Positions 56,801-64,000 of a stretch of DNA of 64,000 nucleotides are shown in pieces. The DNA is from Leucaena leucocephala. Taxonomy: Eukaryota > Streptophyta > Magnoliopsida > Fabales > Fabaceae. Each line of letters begins with the position of its first letter. Position 1 is the stretch's first letter. The notes under the pieces were generated by a model that was not told where the DNA came from, did no database searches, and worked only from the letters and a program-made list of their open reading frames with translations. The stretch spans positions 1,555,001 through 1,619,000 of the forward strand of contig CM073536.1 in NCBI GenBank assembly GCA_037074615.1, written 5' to 3'. The translations under genes and the position numbers were made by a program.

Positions 56801-58002
56801 TATAGCTTTTTATGACAGGAGCAGCATCTTTTGTACAAAACACATGGGACAGATCTGCACCCTGCAAGAAGGGAAAATAGCTGAATGCAAATGACCAGGG
56901 AAGAAGGGAATCATTTTGAGCTATAGAATTTAACTGAACCAGGCTGAAAACGCAATATCAAAGGAAAAGGACTAAAATGAATAGAGTTGTGGAAACTAAC
57001 GATCTTTAAGGCAGAAATTGCTGCAAAATAAGGAGCTCCTGTGTATTCACGACACCCTCCAATCACAGCTATCTTTCCTAATCGGTAATATAAAATCAGT
57101 GAAACAATCATTAGAAATTTCTTATTTTTCTCTGGGCGAAGGGAAAAGAAATGGGCTTTCAAAGAAGACCCATCCTTCCAGTTATAAATAGGGCAACTAA
57201 GCTTCTAAAACCTCTATTTTAACTTAATTATTGATCGGTGGACGTACCGATTATGCAAGCAGGGGAGATTAATTTGAATCTGATTCCTTTTTTTTGTATA
57301 TTCTTCTACTATACATTGTTACATATATACGCCTAAATGAATCCCAATCAAGGCGGGATTATGAGCATGAAATCAGGAAAATAAATACAAGATATGATTT
57401 TAGTAACCTCCCTCAGTCAATCCCGATAATCTCTCTTTATTTTAATTCCAATATCTCCTACACTATTGCCTCTTTGAAACTTAACTAAGCTCATCCCTAG
57501 TCCCTTTATCACAGAAACAAAGGGAAAGAAAATCAAAAGACAGAATCTTGGAATGGCAACAGTAGCATAGTTTGCAAAAATGCTAAAAAGGATTTTATTA
57601 TATAGCTTCTCCTTAGGGGAAAAACCAAAAACAATACCATCATCTTTATAGTTGCAGTCTTGCAGGAATGAACAAACTCACATGTAAAACAGGCAAGTAG
57701 AAATCGAAGTAATGAAAGGAATGCATTTTTTTTTCTTGGCTCGGATTGTGAGGATTTAGAAGAATATTACTTGTACCTGCTTGGCCTTTATATCTAGTGG
57801 GATCAAGTGCAGGAGTAATTGCTCTAACAATGTTCTCAGCATCAACTTCAATAGACCTTGGGTCTAGCATTTTTCTAAAATCAGTTGGATAACCACTAGC
57901 AGCTCCCAAAGATCTTATCGGGAATTGTTGTCTTCTGTAAACGGGCAAAGAAGCCGACATAAAACTTCTTGCACAACCCAAGAAGGCTACCTGAGAAGTC
58001 AT
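47829..58002 (-). CDS. NAXD: ATP-dependent (S)-NAD(P)H-hydrate dehydratase
   Basis: It repairs damaged NADH and NADPH: with ATP it dehydrates the S-hydrate back to the cofactor, partnered by an epimerase; plant forms go to plastid, mitochondrion and cytosol. Eleven exons give 368 residues: 57,777–58,002; 57,001–57,077; 56,752–56,861; 56,552–56,666; 56,344–56,406; 56,071–56,234; 49,120–49,181; 48,780–48,846; 48,274–48,339; 48,052–48,180; 47,829–47,856. The sum is 1,107 bases. The fold is a ribokinase-like carbohydrate kinase. Motifs: KGQAGKIAVIGGCREYTGAP, GPGLGRDPF, DGDGLFLVTNN, LTPNVNEYKRL and the ATP/anion-hole CGGQGDILSG at about 285–294. It ends SLEDICPAT. Intron 6 (49,182–56,070) contains a complete LTR retrotransposon in the opposite sense. 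Intron 8 has a GC donor (AG|GCAAGT). The start Met is the least certain point: an in-frame open stretch continues upstream, and Met at about 57,960 is an alternative. Confidence 0.94.
49341..49996 (+). repeat. 5' LTR of the retrotransposon
   Basis: It begins TGATGCGATAC and ends GGGTTCTCACCA. It is identical to the 3' LTR except at 49,424. It begins with a stretch that, in the 3' copy, encodes the end of the pol frame. Confidence 0.97.
50001..50012 (+). other. Primer-binding site
   Basis: TGGTATCAGAGC lies 4 bases after the 5' LTR. It is complementary to the 3' end of initiator tRNA-Met, the commonest primer for plant Ty3/Gypsy elements. Confidence 0.9.
50767..51951 (+). CDS. Retrotransposon gag protein
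   Basis: The frame has 394 codons from the ATG at 50,767; an in-frame Met also lies upstream at 50,686. The N-terminal part is polar, then Arg/Asn-rich (residues about 70–125), then the capsid-type domain (KMKIPPFQGRSDPEAYLEWE, residues about 128–147), the family-typical entry to the Retrotrans_gag domain. A CCHC zinc knuckle CFKCLGTGHIASQC lies near residue 358. It packages element RNA. The frame ends in a TGA at 51,949–51,951, and the next frame of the polyprotein is offset from it, so a one- or two-base indel has separated gag from protease in this copy. Confidence 0.9.
   Translation: MSNADGTSGGGENPISVNDTLRAMQQHFERMNLVYGEIRDRMDRQDERIANLQRSQPNPRRHERQRGVSMDDFESGNNEVGDSEGEFNSKSEAELIGNRHRGDRYGRRHGRNNPRGRDRVDGNLGSIKMKIPPFQGRSDPEAYLEWEKKIEMIFECHNYSEVKKVKLAAIEFTDYAIVWWDKLGINRRNNGERPITTWTEMKALMRKRFVPNHYLRELYQKLQTLTQGSRSVEEYNKEMELAMIRANVQEDREATMARFLSGLNKDIADVVELHHYVELEDMVHMAIKVEKQLKRKGASKFHSGSSSSFKQNWRKGEKAIQKETTKGKEEVPSKSKGKSDFQTSRNRDIKCFKCLGTGHIASQCPNKRVMILKNNEVVTESDNSMPLLEDASDD
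51952..52858 (+). pseudogene. Retrotransposon protease region, cut off by a stop
   Basis: The frame (readable from 51,908) holds a retropepsin-like domain with an Asp-Gly-Gly-Ser active-site motif (LIIDGGSVTNVAS) and a GRPWEF flap region. A Lys/Glu/Arg-rich linker with two direct copies of a KEIQKKERS unit follows. It then reaches the RT lead-in (FPEDIPPGLPPTRGIEHQID) and stops at TAA 52,856–52,858. The next frame continues in phase right after this stop, so a single sense-to-stop change is the simplest explanation. Confidence 0.85.
52859..55555 (+). CDS. Retrotransposon RT – RNase H – integrase
   Basis: The frame opens just after the TAA; its first ATG is at 52,865–52,879. Reverse transcriptase with the YFDD catalytic motif lies at about 53,263–53,274. 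RNase H-like sequence follows (about 53.70–54.04 kb). The integrase zinc-finger HHCC region is at about 54,250–54,380 and its D,D,E core at about 54,450–54,780. A GPF-type C-terminal domain ends near 55.27 kb. The frame then crosses the polypurine tract and runs 235 bp into the 3' LTR to TAA 55,553–55,555. No clear chromodomain is seen. No internal stop is present. Without gag/protease continuity it probably cannot support its own cycle. Confidence 0.9.
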   Translation, partial: KQVEELMAKGYVRESLSPCAVPVLLVPKKDGTWRMCIDCRAVNNITVKYRHPIPRLDDMLDELHGSIVFSKIDLKSGYHQIRMREGDEWKTAFKTKHGLYEWLVMPFGLTNAPSTFMRLMNHVLRAFIGKFVVVYFDDILIYSKSLEEHLDHLHCVLDVLRKEKLFANLKKCDFCMDKIVFLGFVVSAKGIEVDEEKIRAIKEWPTPKSITEVRSLHGLASFYRRFVKDFSTLAAPLTEVIKKSVGFKWDKEQDVAFIELKDRLCSAPVLALPNFNKTFEIEYDASGVGIGAVLMQEGKPIAYFSEKLNGAALKYPTYDKELYALKRALENWQHYLWPRQFVIHIDHQSLKHIKGQGKLNKRHARWLEFIETFPYVIKYKKGKENVVADTLSRRYTLLTTLNTRLLGFEYIKELYGTDADFSEVFVACEKKAFEKFYRVDGYLFKENRLCVPQCSLRELLVREAHGGGLMGHFGVKKTLDVLHEHFFWPKMKRDVERICAKCIICKRAKSRVLPHGLYTPLPVPSEPWVDISMDFILGLPRSRKGMDSIFVVVDRFSKMAHFIPCHKTDDATYIADLFFKEIVRLHGVPKSIVSDRDTKFLSHFWRVLWGKLGTKLLFSTACHPQTDGQTEVVNRTLTQLLRTVIQRNLKNWENCLSFIEFAYNRSVHSSTDYSPFEIVYGFNPLTPLDLLPLPIDERVSLDGTKKAEMVKELHQRVQQQIEKKNEQYASKANKGRRRVLFNPGDWVWVHMRKERFPTQRKSKLAPRGDGSFQVLERINDNAYKIDLPGEYNVSATFNVADLSLFDTGDDSRSNPFQERGNDAIQQANDPLQIPTGPITRARAKRIKEILSGLVQDTLTRQMAFVGASNLDGEAEDVINIIWAENGAADHVLGLETST
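55308..55320 (+). other. Polypurine tract
   Basis: An AGGAGAGAGGGAA run lies immediately before the 3' LTR, where plus-strand DNA synthesis is primed. It is inside the pol frame. Confidence 0.85.
55321..55976 (+). repeat. 3' LTR of the retrotransposon
   Basis: It is 656 bp, the same as the 5' LTR but for T at 55,404. Its first 235 bases are read as the C-terminal end of the pol frame. It is followed by the target repeat AACAC. Confidence 0.97.
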
Positions 58003-59012
58003 GCCATGTTTGATAAACATGACCAAAAGACAGCCCCTATCACAGCCCAAGCAAGAATACCATTTAACTCTCCAGAATAGACCAGTTAAACGTTCTACTT
58101 TCACAAGCAGAAAGAGCAAGAAATGTTAAATTTCACTTCTACGTAAAAAACACTTTCGAAATGTAAAAGAAGGAATAACAAATTGAACCAGTAGTAATCC
58201 AGGAGATTGATACGTATGGCGAATACCGGACATCTTCCCCCTTTTGTCCCAGGAAAAAATTTCGTGGTATTATATTTTTATTTAAGAAAGTTCAAAATTT
58301 GAAAGCTAATGCATCGCTCGGTCTTATGGAAAAACTGAAGCCATAATCAAATAATTCTAAACAAACATAACTATTCAGTTTAACTCCAGTATAAGTATCA
58401 CGAGGTATAGCGCTGAAAAAACTCAAAAAAGAGGTGCTGGGAAACAGGAAAAAAAGAGAGCAAATGATTACTTTAATACCTGAAAAATAATCAAAACGGA
58501 AATCCTGAAAGATTTTAAACACCGCAGGGTCAATGCTGCAAATCCACTGTTTCTAGAATCAGAGAGCTTCGTTGTTTTGCCGAGAATTCAGAAGCGGTGG
58601 GAAAGTTCCACTCTTTCCTTTTATTTTTTTTTTCCCATTTCTTTTTGGTAAAAAAATTAACCTTTTCAAAGTTTTTTAAAAGGAAAAATTACCCATACAC
58701 AGAGAATGTCTCAAAAAATGTATTTTTAAAATTTTTTACAAATTTAATTTGACTTTTAAATAGTAACTTCTTTTATTTTAATTATCTATACACTTTACTA
58801 ATAAGTATTAATTTGGTAGCAGCTTTCTCATGATTGAGCAATGAATCTCAAATCTTTCTATTTATAGTTTTGATTTCAGGTAAAAATTAATTTTCAAAAC
58901 ATGTAATTAGATTGAAATTAGGGGTCTTTGCTCTTTACCCTCCTCCCATTGAGTCAGTATTACTCTCGCAGACTAGAAGAGCTGAGATAAACGGAAGCAA
59001 GGTGGAAGGTCG
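58003..59012. other. Divergent promoter region between NAXD and the small-protein gene
   Basis: It should contain the NAXD 5' UTR (perhaps with an intron) and two promoters facing apart. AT-rich DNA occurs at 58.6–58.85 kb. No further gene. Confidence 0.5.
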
Positions 59013-59198
59013 ATGGCTCCTCCAATGTCTGATATGAAGATGAATGCGATAAGGTCAGGTATTGTGGTTCTGGGAGCCTTGGCTTTTGGCTACTTGAGTT
59101 TACAGATCGGATTCAAGCCTTTTCTCGAGAAAGCTCAGCAGCATGCCCTCCAACAATCTGATCCCCCCTGCACCTTCTCAAGAATCTGCTTTCTCTGA
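59013..59198 (+). CDS. Small single-pass membrane protein, unknown function; probable C-tract frameshift
   Basis: As written it has 61 residues: a short polar start (MAPPMSDMKMNAIRSG), one transmembrane helix (IVVLGALAFGYLSLQIGF, residues about 17–34), then a Lys/Gln/His-rich tail. I do not recognise the family with certainty; it looks like a plant-conserved one-helix organelle or ER protein. At 59,163–59,168 a C6 run is followed in this frame by an unlikely Cys-containing end. With five Cs the frame would continue into an acidic, Ser/Glu/Asp-rich tail to a TAG at 59,215–59,217, which looks more like a natural end. So the 3' part is either a recent frameshift or a homopolymer sequencing error. 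Confidence 0.6.
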   Translation: MAPPMSDMKMNAIRSGIVVLGALAFGYLSLQIGFKPFLEKAQQHALQQSDPPCTFSRICFL

Positions 59199-59829
59199 CT
59201 CTGAGTTCAGAGACTAGTACGTCTTCTTTCACAACGGGTGTCAGTGGTGTGCGTTGACATTTTTTTTTTCGGATAGTGCTTGTGTGTAGGTAAACGTGTA
59301 GCTTACTGTACTTGATCCAAGTCTATGTTTGAATTGAGAGAAAGGAAAGAAGAATGAGGGAGAGTTCAGTATCTGACTTTAGTTTTTCTACCAGTCTTAG
59401 TATAGTGATACGTTAATTGAGAAGGAAGGTGGCCTTTTTCTATTCGATCAATTTGCTGCTGAATCCTCAACAGCATTTGCAGCCGGAAGCTTATTCAATC
59501 TCTTAAAACTAACAGCATGCTCTGTTTGCCTTACTTGTTGAATTTATATTTCGGTTGTGATTTATTATGCGGAGCTCGAATAAAGATGTCAACTTTTTTG
59601 GCCTATAAAATGGAGATGTCCTGGTCCTGTTATCTTCCTTTGTTTTCAGAAGGGAAAGAATATGTGATTGTTGGACAAATAAAAAGCTTGTTCTTCTTTC
59701 TCTACCCTTGTATTGAATGGAATTAACTGTAGATAGGTTCTTGGTTGGGCGGGGACTTTGGTTGTCAATGGATTATGCTATGTTGTTAAGCTGTGAACTC
59801 AGTAGTTAGTTGGTAGAGTACCTGTTTGT

Positions 59830-60025
59830 GTTATCATACTAATTCATGTTTATATTCATTACGATAAAATAAACAGACACAAGATCGTTGAAATGCAACA
59901 ATTATAATTTTAAAGGATAATGCCCGGTCGTAGAATATATTAGGACTTTGATTCTGGCTCATGAGAAGGTCTTCAACCTCATAGGTGGATGCTTGGTCGA
60001 TTGAGTTATTGCTCCCATACACGAT
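59830..60025 (-). repeat. Degenerate tRNA-derived SINE
   Basis: The minus strand carries an A-box-like TAACTCAATCGACCAAGC and the CACCTATGAGGTTGAAGACC stretch common to angiosperm tRNA-type SINEs. No A-tail or target repeat is clear. Confidence 0.4.
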
Positions 60026-61528
60026 CATAGATTCGCTTCATAGGGCATATGTAACATATTGAACAGAGCTTCCTGTTGGTAAAATTTTTGGTTAGGGTTC
60101 TTGCTAGCCGTTTTTCTCTTGGGGGACCAAAGCACTTATCTCTCCTGATCAAATAAGCGCATCATCTCCATTTTAGTGAAGAGTTGAACTGTGAGAAACT
60201 TGTTCTTCTGTACCCATTTCATTTATATTTGTCTCCACATAGGTAGTGTTGCATTGATATGCTGTGTGTTCATCCTGTTTGTTTTATTTATGAAATAACA
60301 GATTATGGCTATTTGCTAACAATCCATATAATGATAGATGGAAAATACCTTATTTCTGATGTTGTATTCCTTTTCTTTTCTCTGGCTGACGAGGGTGTTA
60401 AGCTCATCATAGTTCAAGCCTCAGTTTTAGCTAACTGGATTGTATTACTTGTCATAAGCTTGTCTTGCTTTAGTTCTCCATAATTGTGTGCATGGTTAAG
60501 TTTGTACTGAAGTAAAAAGAATCTGTTTTTGTGTTAGCTTCAAAATCACATTTAATGCAAGTCAAGTTGATCCAAAAGACTAAACAATTCCAATCAAACA
60601 ACTCCCTAATCTGTGCTTTGTTAAAGTATGTATATATATAGACATTATATAATCTTGATCTGATAATATAGGCGACTTTGACCTTGCAGTTCAGGTGAAA
60701 GTCTGAGAGACTGACTGACAAAAGTCTGAGAGGCACGTGGCCATATTTTTATTTGGTTGAGGGTGGATTCAGCAGCATCAATTGGGGAATACAAAGATGC
60801 TCTGCCGCGTAACAGTTCAGCTACAGCCGACCATGAGAGTGCTTGCCAATGCTGAAGTTGGGTGCTCTGCCCATAAAACTCTGAGACACGCTCTCATCTC
60901 TTTACACACTGTTACTGACTTATGACTGAGCCCATGTGGCTCCATTTTAAATGAACGAGGTTGTGCTCCTATTCTCCTTGTCCTACATAGTCGTACGTTA
61001 GCACCATTGTTGTATCTTCTTGTTCAATCTGGGCCTAATAATCAAGAGACAAGAGAAAATGGCAAGAAAGAAAAGTCTCAACCATTGTATCAAACAAAAA
61101 AAAAAAAGTCTCAACCATGGAACCCCACCATTAATGCTTTGGCCTACTTGCTTTTAACTTTCGACGTGTAATCTCCTTCATTTGTTCTTTGGCGGACCCT
61201 CGTTTTCATTGATAGATCCAAGATTCTAGACAGGGAATTAGGATTAGTGCGCTTCTGAGATTTCTTTTTGAAAATATTTAATTTCAAGTAAAATTCGGGG
61301 TTTCCCCTGTTCAACTAATTATTAAAAATCATGTGCATTTTGAGAAAAATTCATATCCTTCTAAAACAAAGGTTCCTTGTAAAAGTTTTCTGTCATCAAT
61401 GTTTGGCTCAACGGAGAGGATGGGAGGGGAGAAATTTTAATGGAAGAAAAAAAAAATGAAGAATTTTAATATTATTTTATTTAGATTAATATAAAGGGAG
61501 ATAAAAGAAGGGATTTTAATATTATCTT

Positions 61529-62118
61529 GTTTGATTCAGGAAAAGAGGAGAAAGAAAATATTTTTATATAGATAAATTTATTTTTATGCTATTTAAATTT
61601 CTTGACTTTGTAAAATATTTTAATAAAATATAATTATAAATAATATTTAATATATGAAATTAATTGCCCTTCCCAGATCCTATTAACTTTGGAACAGGTC
61701 TTCAAGTGGTGAGGGCATTGAACCTGGGCATTCGATTCTCCATCAGCGTCATCTATACCTACTATTGTTAGATCTAATACAGAGTTTGTGATGAAAGCAA
61801 ATGTTAGTGAAAAGAAAAACTTGAAATGGGTACTTGTGAGGGACAAGAGTTGAAGCGACGCCTTTCTGCAGGCGGATCTTGGAACTCTCAGCAGCAGTGA
61901 TAGAGGGAAGAATAGCATGGGTAGTTAAAAACAAGTTACGGTGGATTAAGAAGCCGGGAGATCCTATTCATAGCAAGTCATGGGCATATTAGCCAGAAAT
62001 ACAAAAATATTATCCCTTCTTTCCAATTTTTTCTAATTTTAGAGGGAGCTTCTACCAACAAGGGAAGGGAAAAAAATTTCCTTTCCTCCCAATATTTTTA
62101 TCAATCCAAACAAGGGAG
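61529..62118. mobile_element. Candidate non-autonomous DNA element with gene-like centre
   Basis: The left end near CTTGTTTGATTCAGGAAAAG and right end near TTTTATCAATCCAAACAAGG form an imperfect inverted pair, each with GGGAG/CTCCC-rich DNA next to it. The centre (about 61,665–61,980) has balanced base use unlike its AT-rich surroundings. It contains coding-like frames with a stop, for example one with a VIEGRIAWVVKNKLRWI stretch. This could be a captured gene fragment. Confidence 0.35.
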
Positions 62119-62927
62119 TCTCCCTCCCTCTCCCCTCCTCTCGTCTCACCTCCCCTCTCCTCTAAATATTGATAAAGAAGTAATTAATTTATAGTATTTG
62201 AATATTTTTAACTTATGTTTTAAGAAATTTTACATTTTTATGCATTAAAATGTGAAAAAAGAAATACTTGTTACAATGTGTATATAATACGTACAGTTTT
62301 TACGTTTTTCTCCTGCCAAATTGGAGAACCCAAATAAAGGATAACGGTCCCGTTGCAACGAACAAACCTAACTTAAAACGGGCCTTTACAAAAGTGGAGG
62401 GCAAAGGAGATGACCCGATCAAAATTGTCTCCACACTCTTCAGATGAAAGTGCAACACGTTGTCTACCGTTACCCATTCCTTCCTGATACCTTCTGTAGA
62501 GTACGCGAGAGTCGAATTTCTTGGAGAAAAAGATGAGTGGCTGTAACTTGTTTGATGGGAACTGAGTTTGGGACGAGAACTAACCCATTATGTAAGTCAC
62601 AAAGATTGTATCTTTCCGGATGAAGTATCTCGGTCTTCTGAAAATGGAAGATGGCAACCCAAAGATATTTACTCGCCCAGGTAGCTATAATATTTTTAAC
62701 GTCAATTCTTTCACTTTCAGCAATTCTGGGCATCTTCCGACAATCTTTTTCATTTTTCTTTTGGCCCAGCGTCTTTAAACAATCAAACATAAGACGAATC
62801 CAAAACCCTGGTTTGATATGCCAGTATATTCTTGAGAGTGAACCTACGGTCGGATGACAATTATTTATCTTTATGAACTATCTTTTTTGGGTGTAACATT
62901 CAACACTTATAATATGCAGCTCTCTGA

Positions 62928-63203
62928 AAAGGACAAGATTTTATAGTCAATTTTCATGCAGATGATCCATTTCTCTGTCAGAAGATTTATAGTGATGATA
63001 ATTGGGCTAGGTTAAAAAAGGCAGATGCTGTGTTATCAGAATACTTACACACACGACTTCTCATAGAAAAGATGGGCATTCATCTCTCTGTTATCTTGGT
63101 CCTCATGTGGGCCCTGCACCAACCTATCGCCAAGATTGCAGCCACTGGTGCCTACCTGGAGTACCTGATGCTTGGAATGAACAGCTTTGAGCACTGTTCC
63201 TAA
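62928..63203 (+). other. Unrecognised open frame, coding-like, no early ATG
   Basis: The frame is open for 91 codons between a TGA at 62,925–62,927 and a TAA at 63,201–63,203, with protein-like composition: ADDPFLCQKIYSDDNWARLK, then ADAVLSEYLHTRLLIEKMGI, HLSVILVLMWALHQPIAKIA and AATGAYLEYLMLGMNSFEHC. The first Met is only at 63,072. Possible acceptors TATGCAG|C (about 62,918) and CATGCAG|A (about 62,961) lie upstream. It could be the last exon of a gene, or a fossil exon. I do not recognise the family. Confidence 0.4.
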
Positions 63204-64000
63204 AATATGAAGCTTCGGGCTCAAGCAAAGCTCCCACCATTCACTAATTTCATTCCTTCATGGAGTTTTGTGTACACAAGTCTTCAATGACAGTTTCAAT
63301 ATAAAGATCTGTGTACAGAGACTTTGTAAGATGTTAAAGGCGAGTCTTCTCTTTTGAATTATGTCTGTGACAAAGTTATAAATCTATTCGTGATCGACTT
63401 TGTGTACCAATCAATAATACTATTAACCAAAAAGTTTGCAGCTTTGTGTATCATGAGAATTAACTAATTCTGGGTAAGTAGTGGAGACATTTTTTTGTCA
63501 CATCAAAAAAAACAGATCTCATTCATCTTTTATTTTTTTTTAATTCTATATAATATTTTTTAATAGATAACTAAAAATTAATCCTCGTAATATATAGATA
63601 TTATTAAAATAAATTTTATTTTTTTAATAAAATATTTTTTATATATATAACTTGATTAGAATATATATAGAATATCATGTATAAAGGAAATGTTATATCA
63701 GCCTTTATTTGTAAACAGATTTCATTCCTGTATGTAAAGGGTAATGCGTACTGTTAAACTGCCGCCCAAGTTAAAGTCCAAGTTGGCGACTCTGAAGGAT
63801 AAGTAGAATTAATGCATTTGTTCACAAGAATGACAGTGCGATGTACCTTTGTTGAAAAAGACTAGAGATATTGTTTAAGTTAGATTTTTTATTTCTTCAA
63901 GTTTAGCAACAGGGCATATAATAATATCCTTTATCAGAAAAGTAACATTTATATAAGTTAACCATATTTTGATTTAAATAATGAGAGTAACTTTATTCCA
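63204..64000. other. Intergenic, right edge
   Basis: AT-rich in its middle (63.5–63.7 kb). Nothing is recognised. Confidence 0.5.

Larger units (their letters stand above)
59199..62927. other. Intergenic, repeat remnants, no supported gene
   Basis: The first few hundred bases are the 3' UTR of the small-protein gene. Near 59.83–60.03 kb, on the minus strand, a tRNA-like stretch (GAGCAATAACTCAATCGACC, then CACCTATGAGGTTGAAGACC) looks like an old SINE. A candidate DNA element spans 61.53–62.12 kb. The short frames in 62.47–62.86 kb on both strands match nothing I recognise. Confidence 0.45.

Noticed and set aside
59013..59198. Assigning the small membrane protein to a named complex I or translocon subunit
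   Set aside because: The single helix is too generic and I cannot recall a certain match, so no name is given.
1..64000. A new multi-gene system, gene cluster, CRISPR-like array or organellar insert
   Set aside because: Genes are unrelated single-copy plant genes, the repeats are explained by SINEs, MITEs, a LINE and one LTR element, and no rRNA, plastid or mitochondrial block was seen.

Overview
This is nuclear DNA of a flowering plant, most likely a eudicot. The signs are AT-rich intergenic DNA, GT–AG introns, plant-only gene families (HIPP, MUTE, NIP aquaporin, TSJT1/AILP-type, basic-7S-globulin/TAXI-type, plastid dihydroxy-acid dehydratase) and typical plant transposons. No prokaryotic operon, CRISPR array, phage or organellar block was seen. 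Every exon was joined by hand from reading frame and splice sites, so exon edges are inferred rather than transcript-proven.

Layout, left to right. 1–339: 3' end of a HIPP-type metallochaperone gene (+). 340–10,500: gene-poor DNA with a tRNA-derived SINE (7.5 kb), a long foldback element (8.4–9.1 kb), another SINE (9.6 kb) and AT-rich repeats. 10,534–11,687 (−): a MUTE-like bHLH gene that looks frameshifted. 14,577–16,393 (−): an intact four-exon DSP1-type dual-specificity phosphatase gene. 19.6–21.1 kb (−) and 23.3–24.6 kb (+): two basic-7S-globulin/xylanase-inhibitor-like genes. The first is badly decayed and split by a SINE; the second is broken by one in-frame TGA. 25,334–31,783 (−): complete 14-exon dihydroxy-acid dehydratase gene (branched-chain amino acid synthesis, plastid), with a MITE and an unexplained open frame inside introns. 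34,128–35,366 (+): five-exon NIP7-type aquaporin gene. 41,405–45,137 (+): five-exon AILP1/TSJT1-type DUF3700 gene. 45.46–47.06 kb (−): 3' piece of a LINE. 47,829–58,002 (−): 11-exon NAD(P)H-hydrate dehydratase gene whose sixth intron carries a very young 6.6-kb Ty3/Gypsy LTR retrotransposon. 59,013–59,198 (+): a small one-helix membrane protein gene with a probable C-tract frameshift. 59.2–64 kb: gene-poor DNA with repeat remnants and one unrecognised open frame (62.9–63.2 kb).

The genes are ordinary neighbours, not one pathway. The most notable points are recent or ongoing gene decay (MUTE-like, both protease-like genes, possibly the small membrane protein) and a readable mobile-element history. 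One SINE family has three full-length copies with 10-, 13- and 16-bp target-site duplications; a GA-rich MITE family has three copies, two of them in introns; and the LTR pair differs at a single base in 656.
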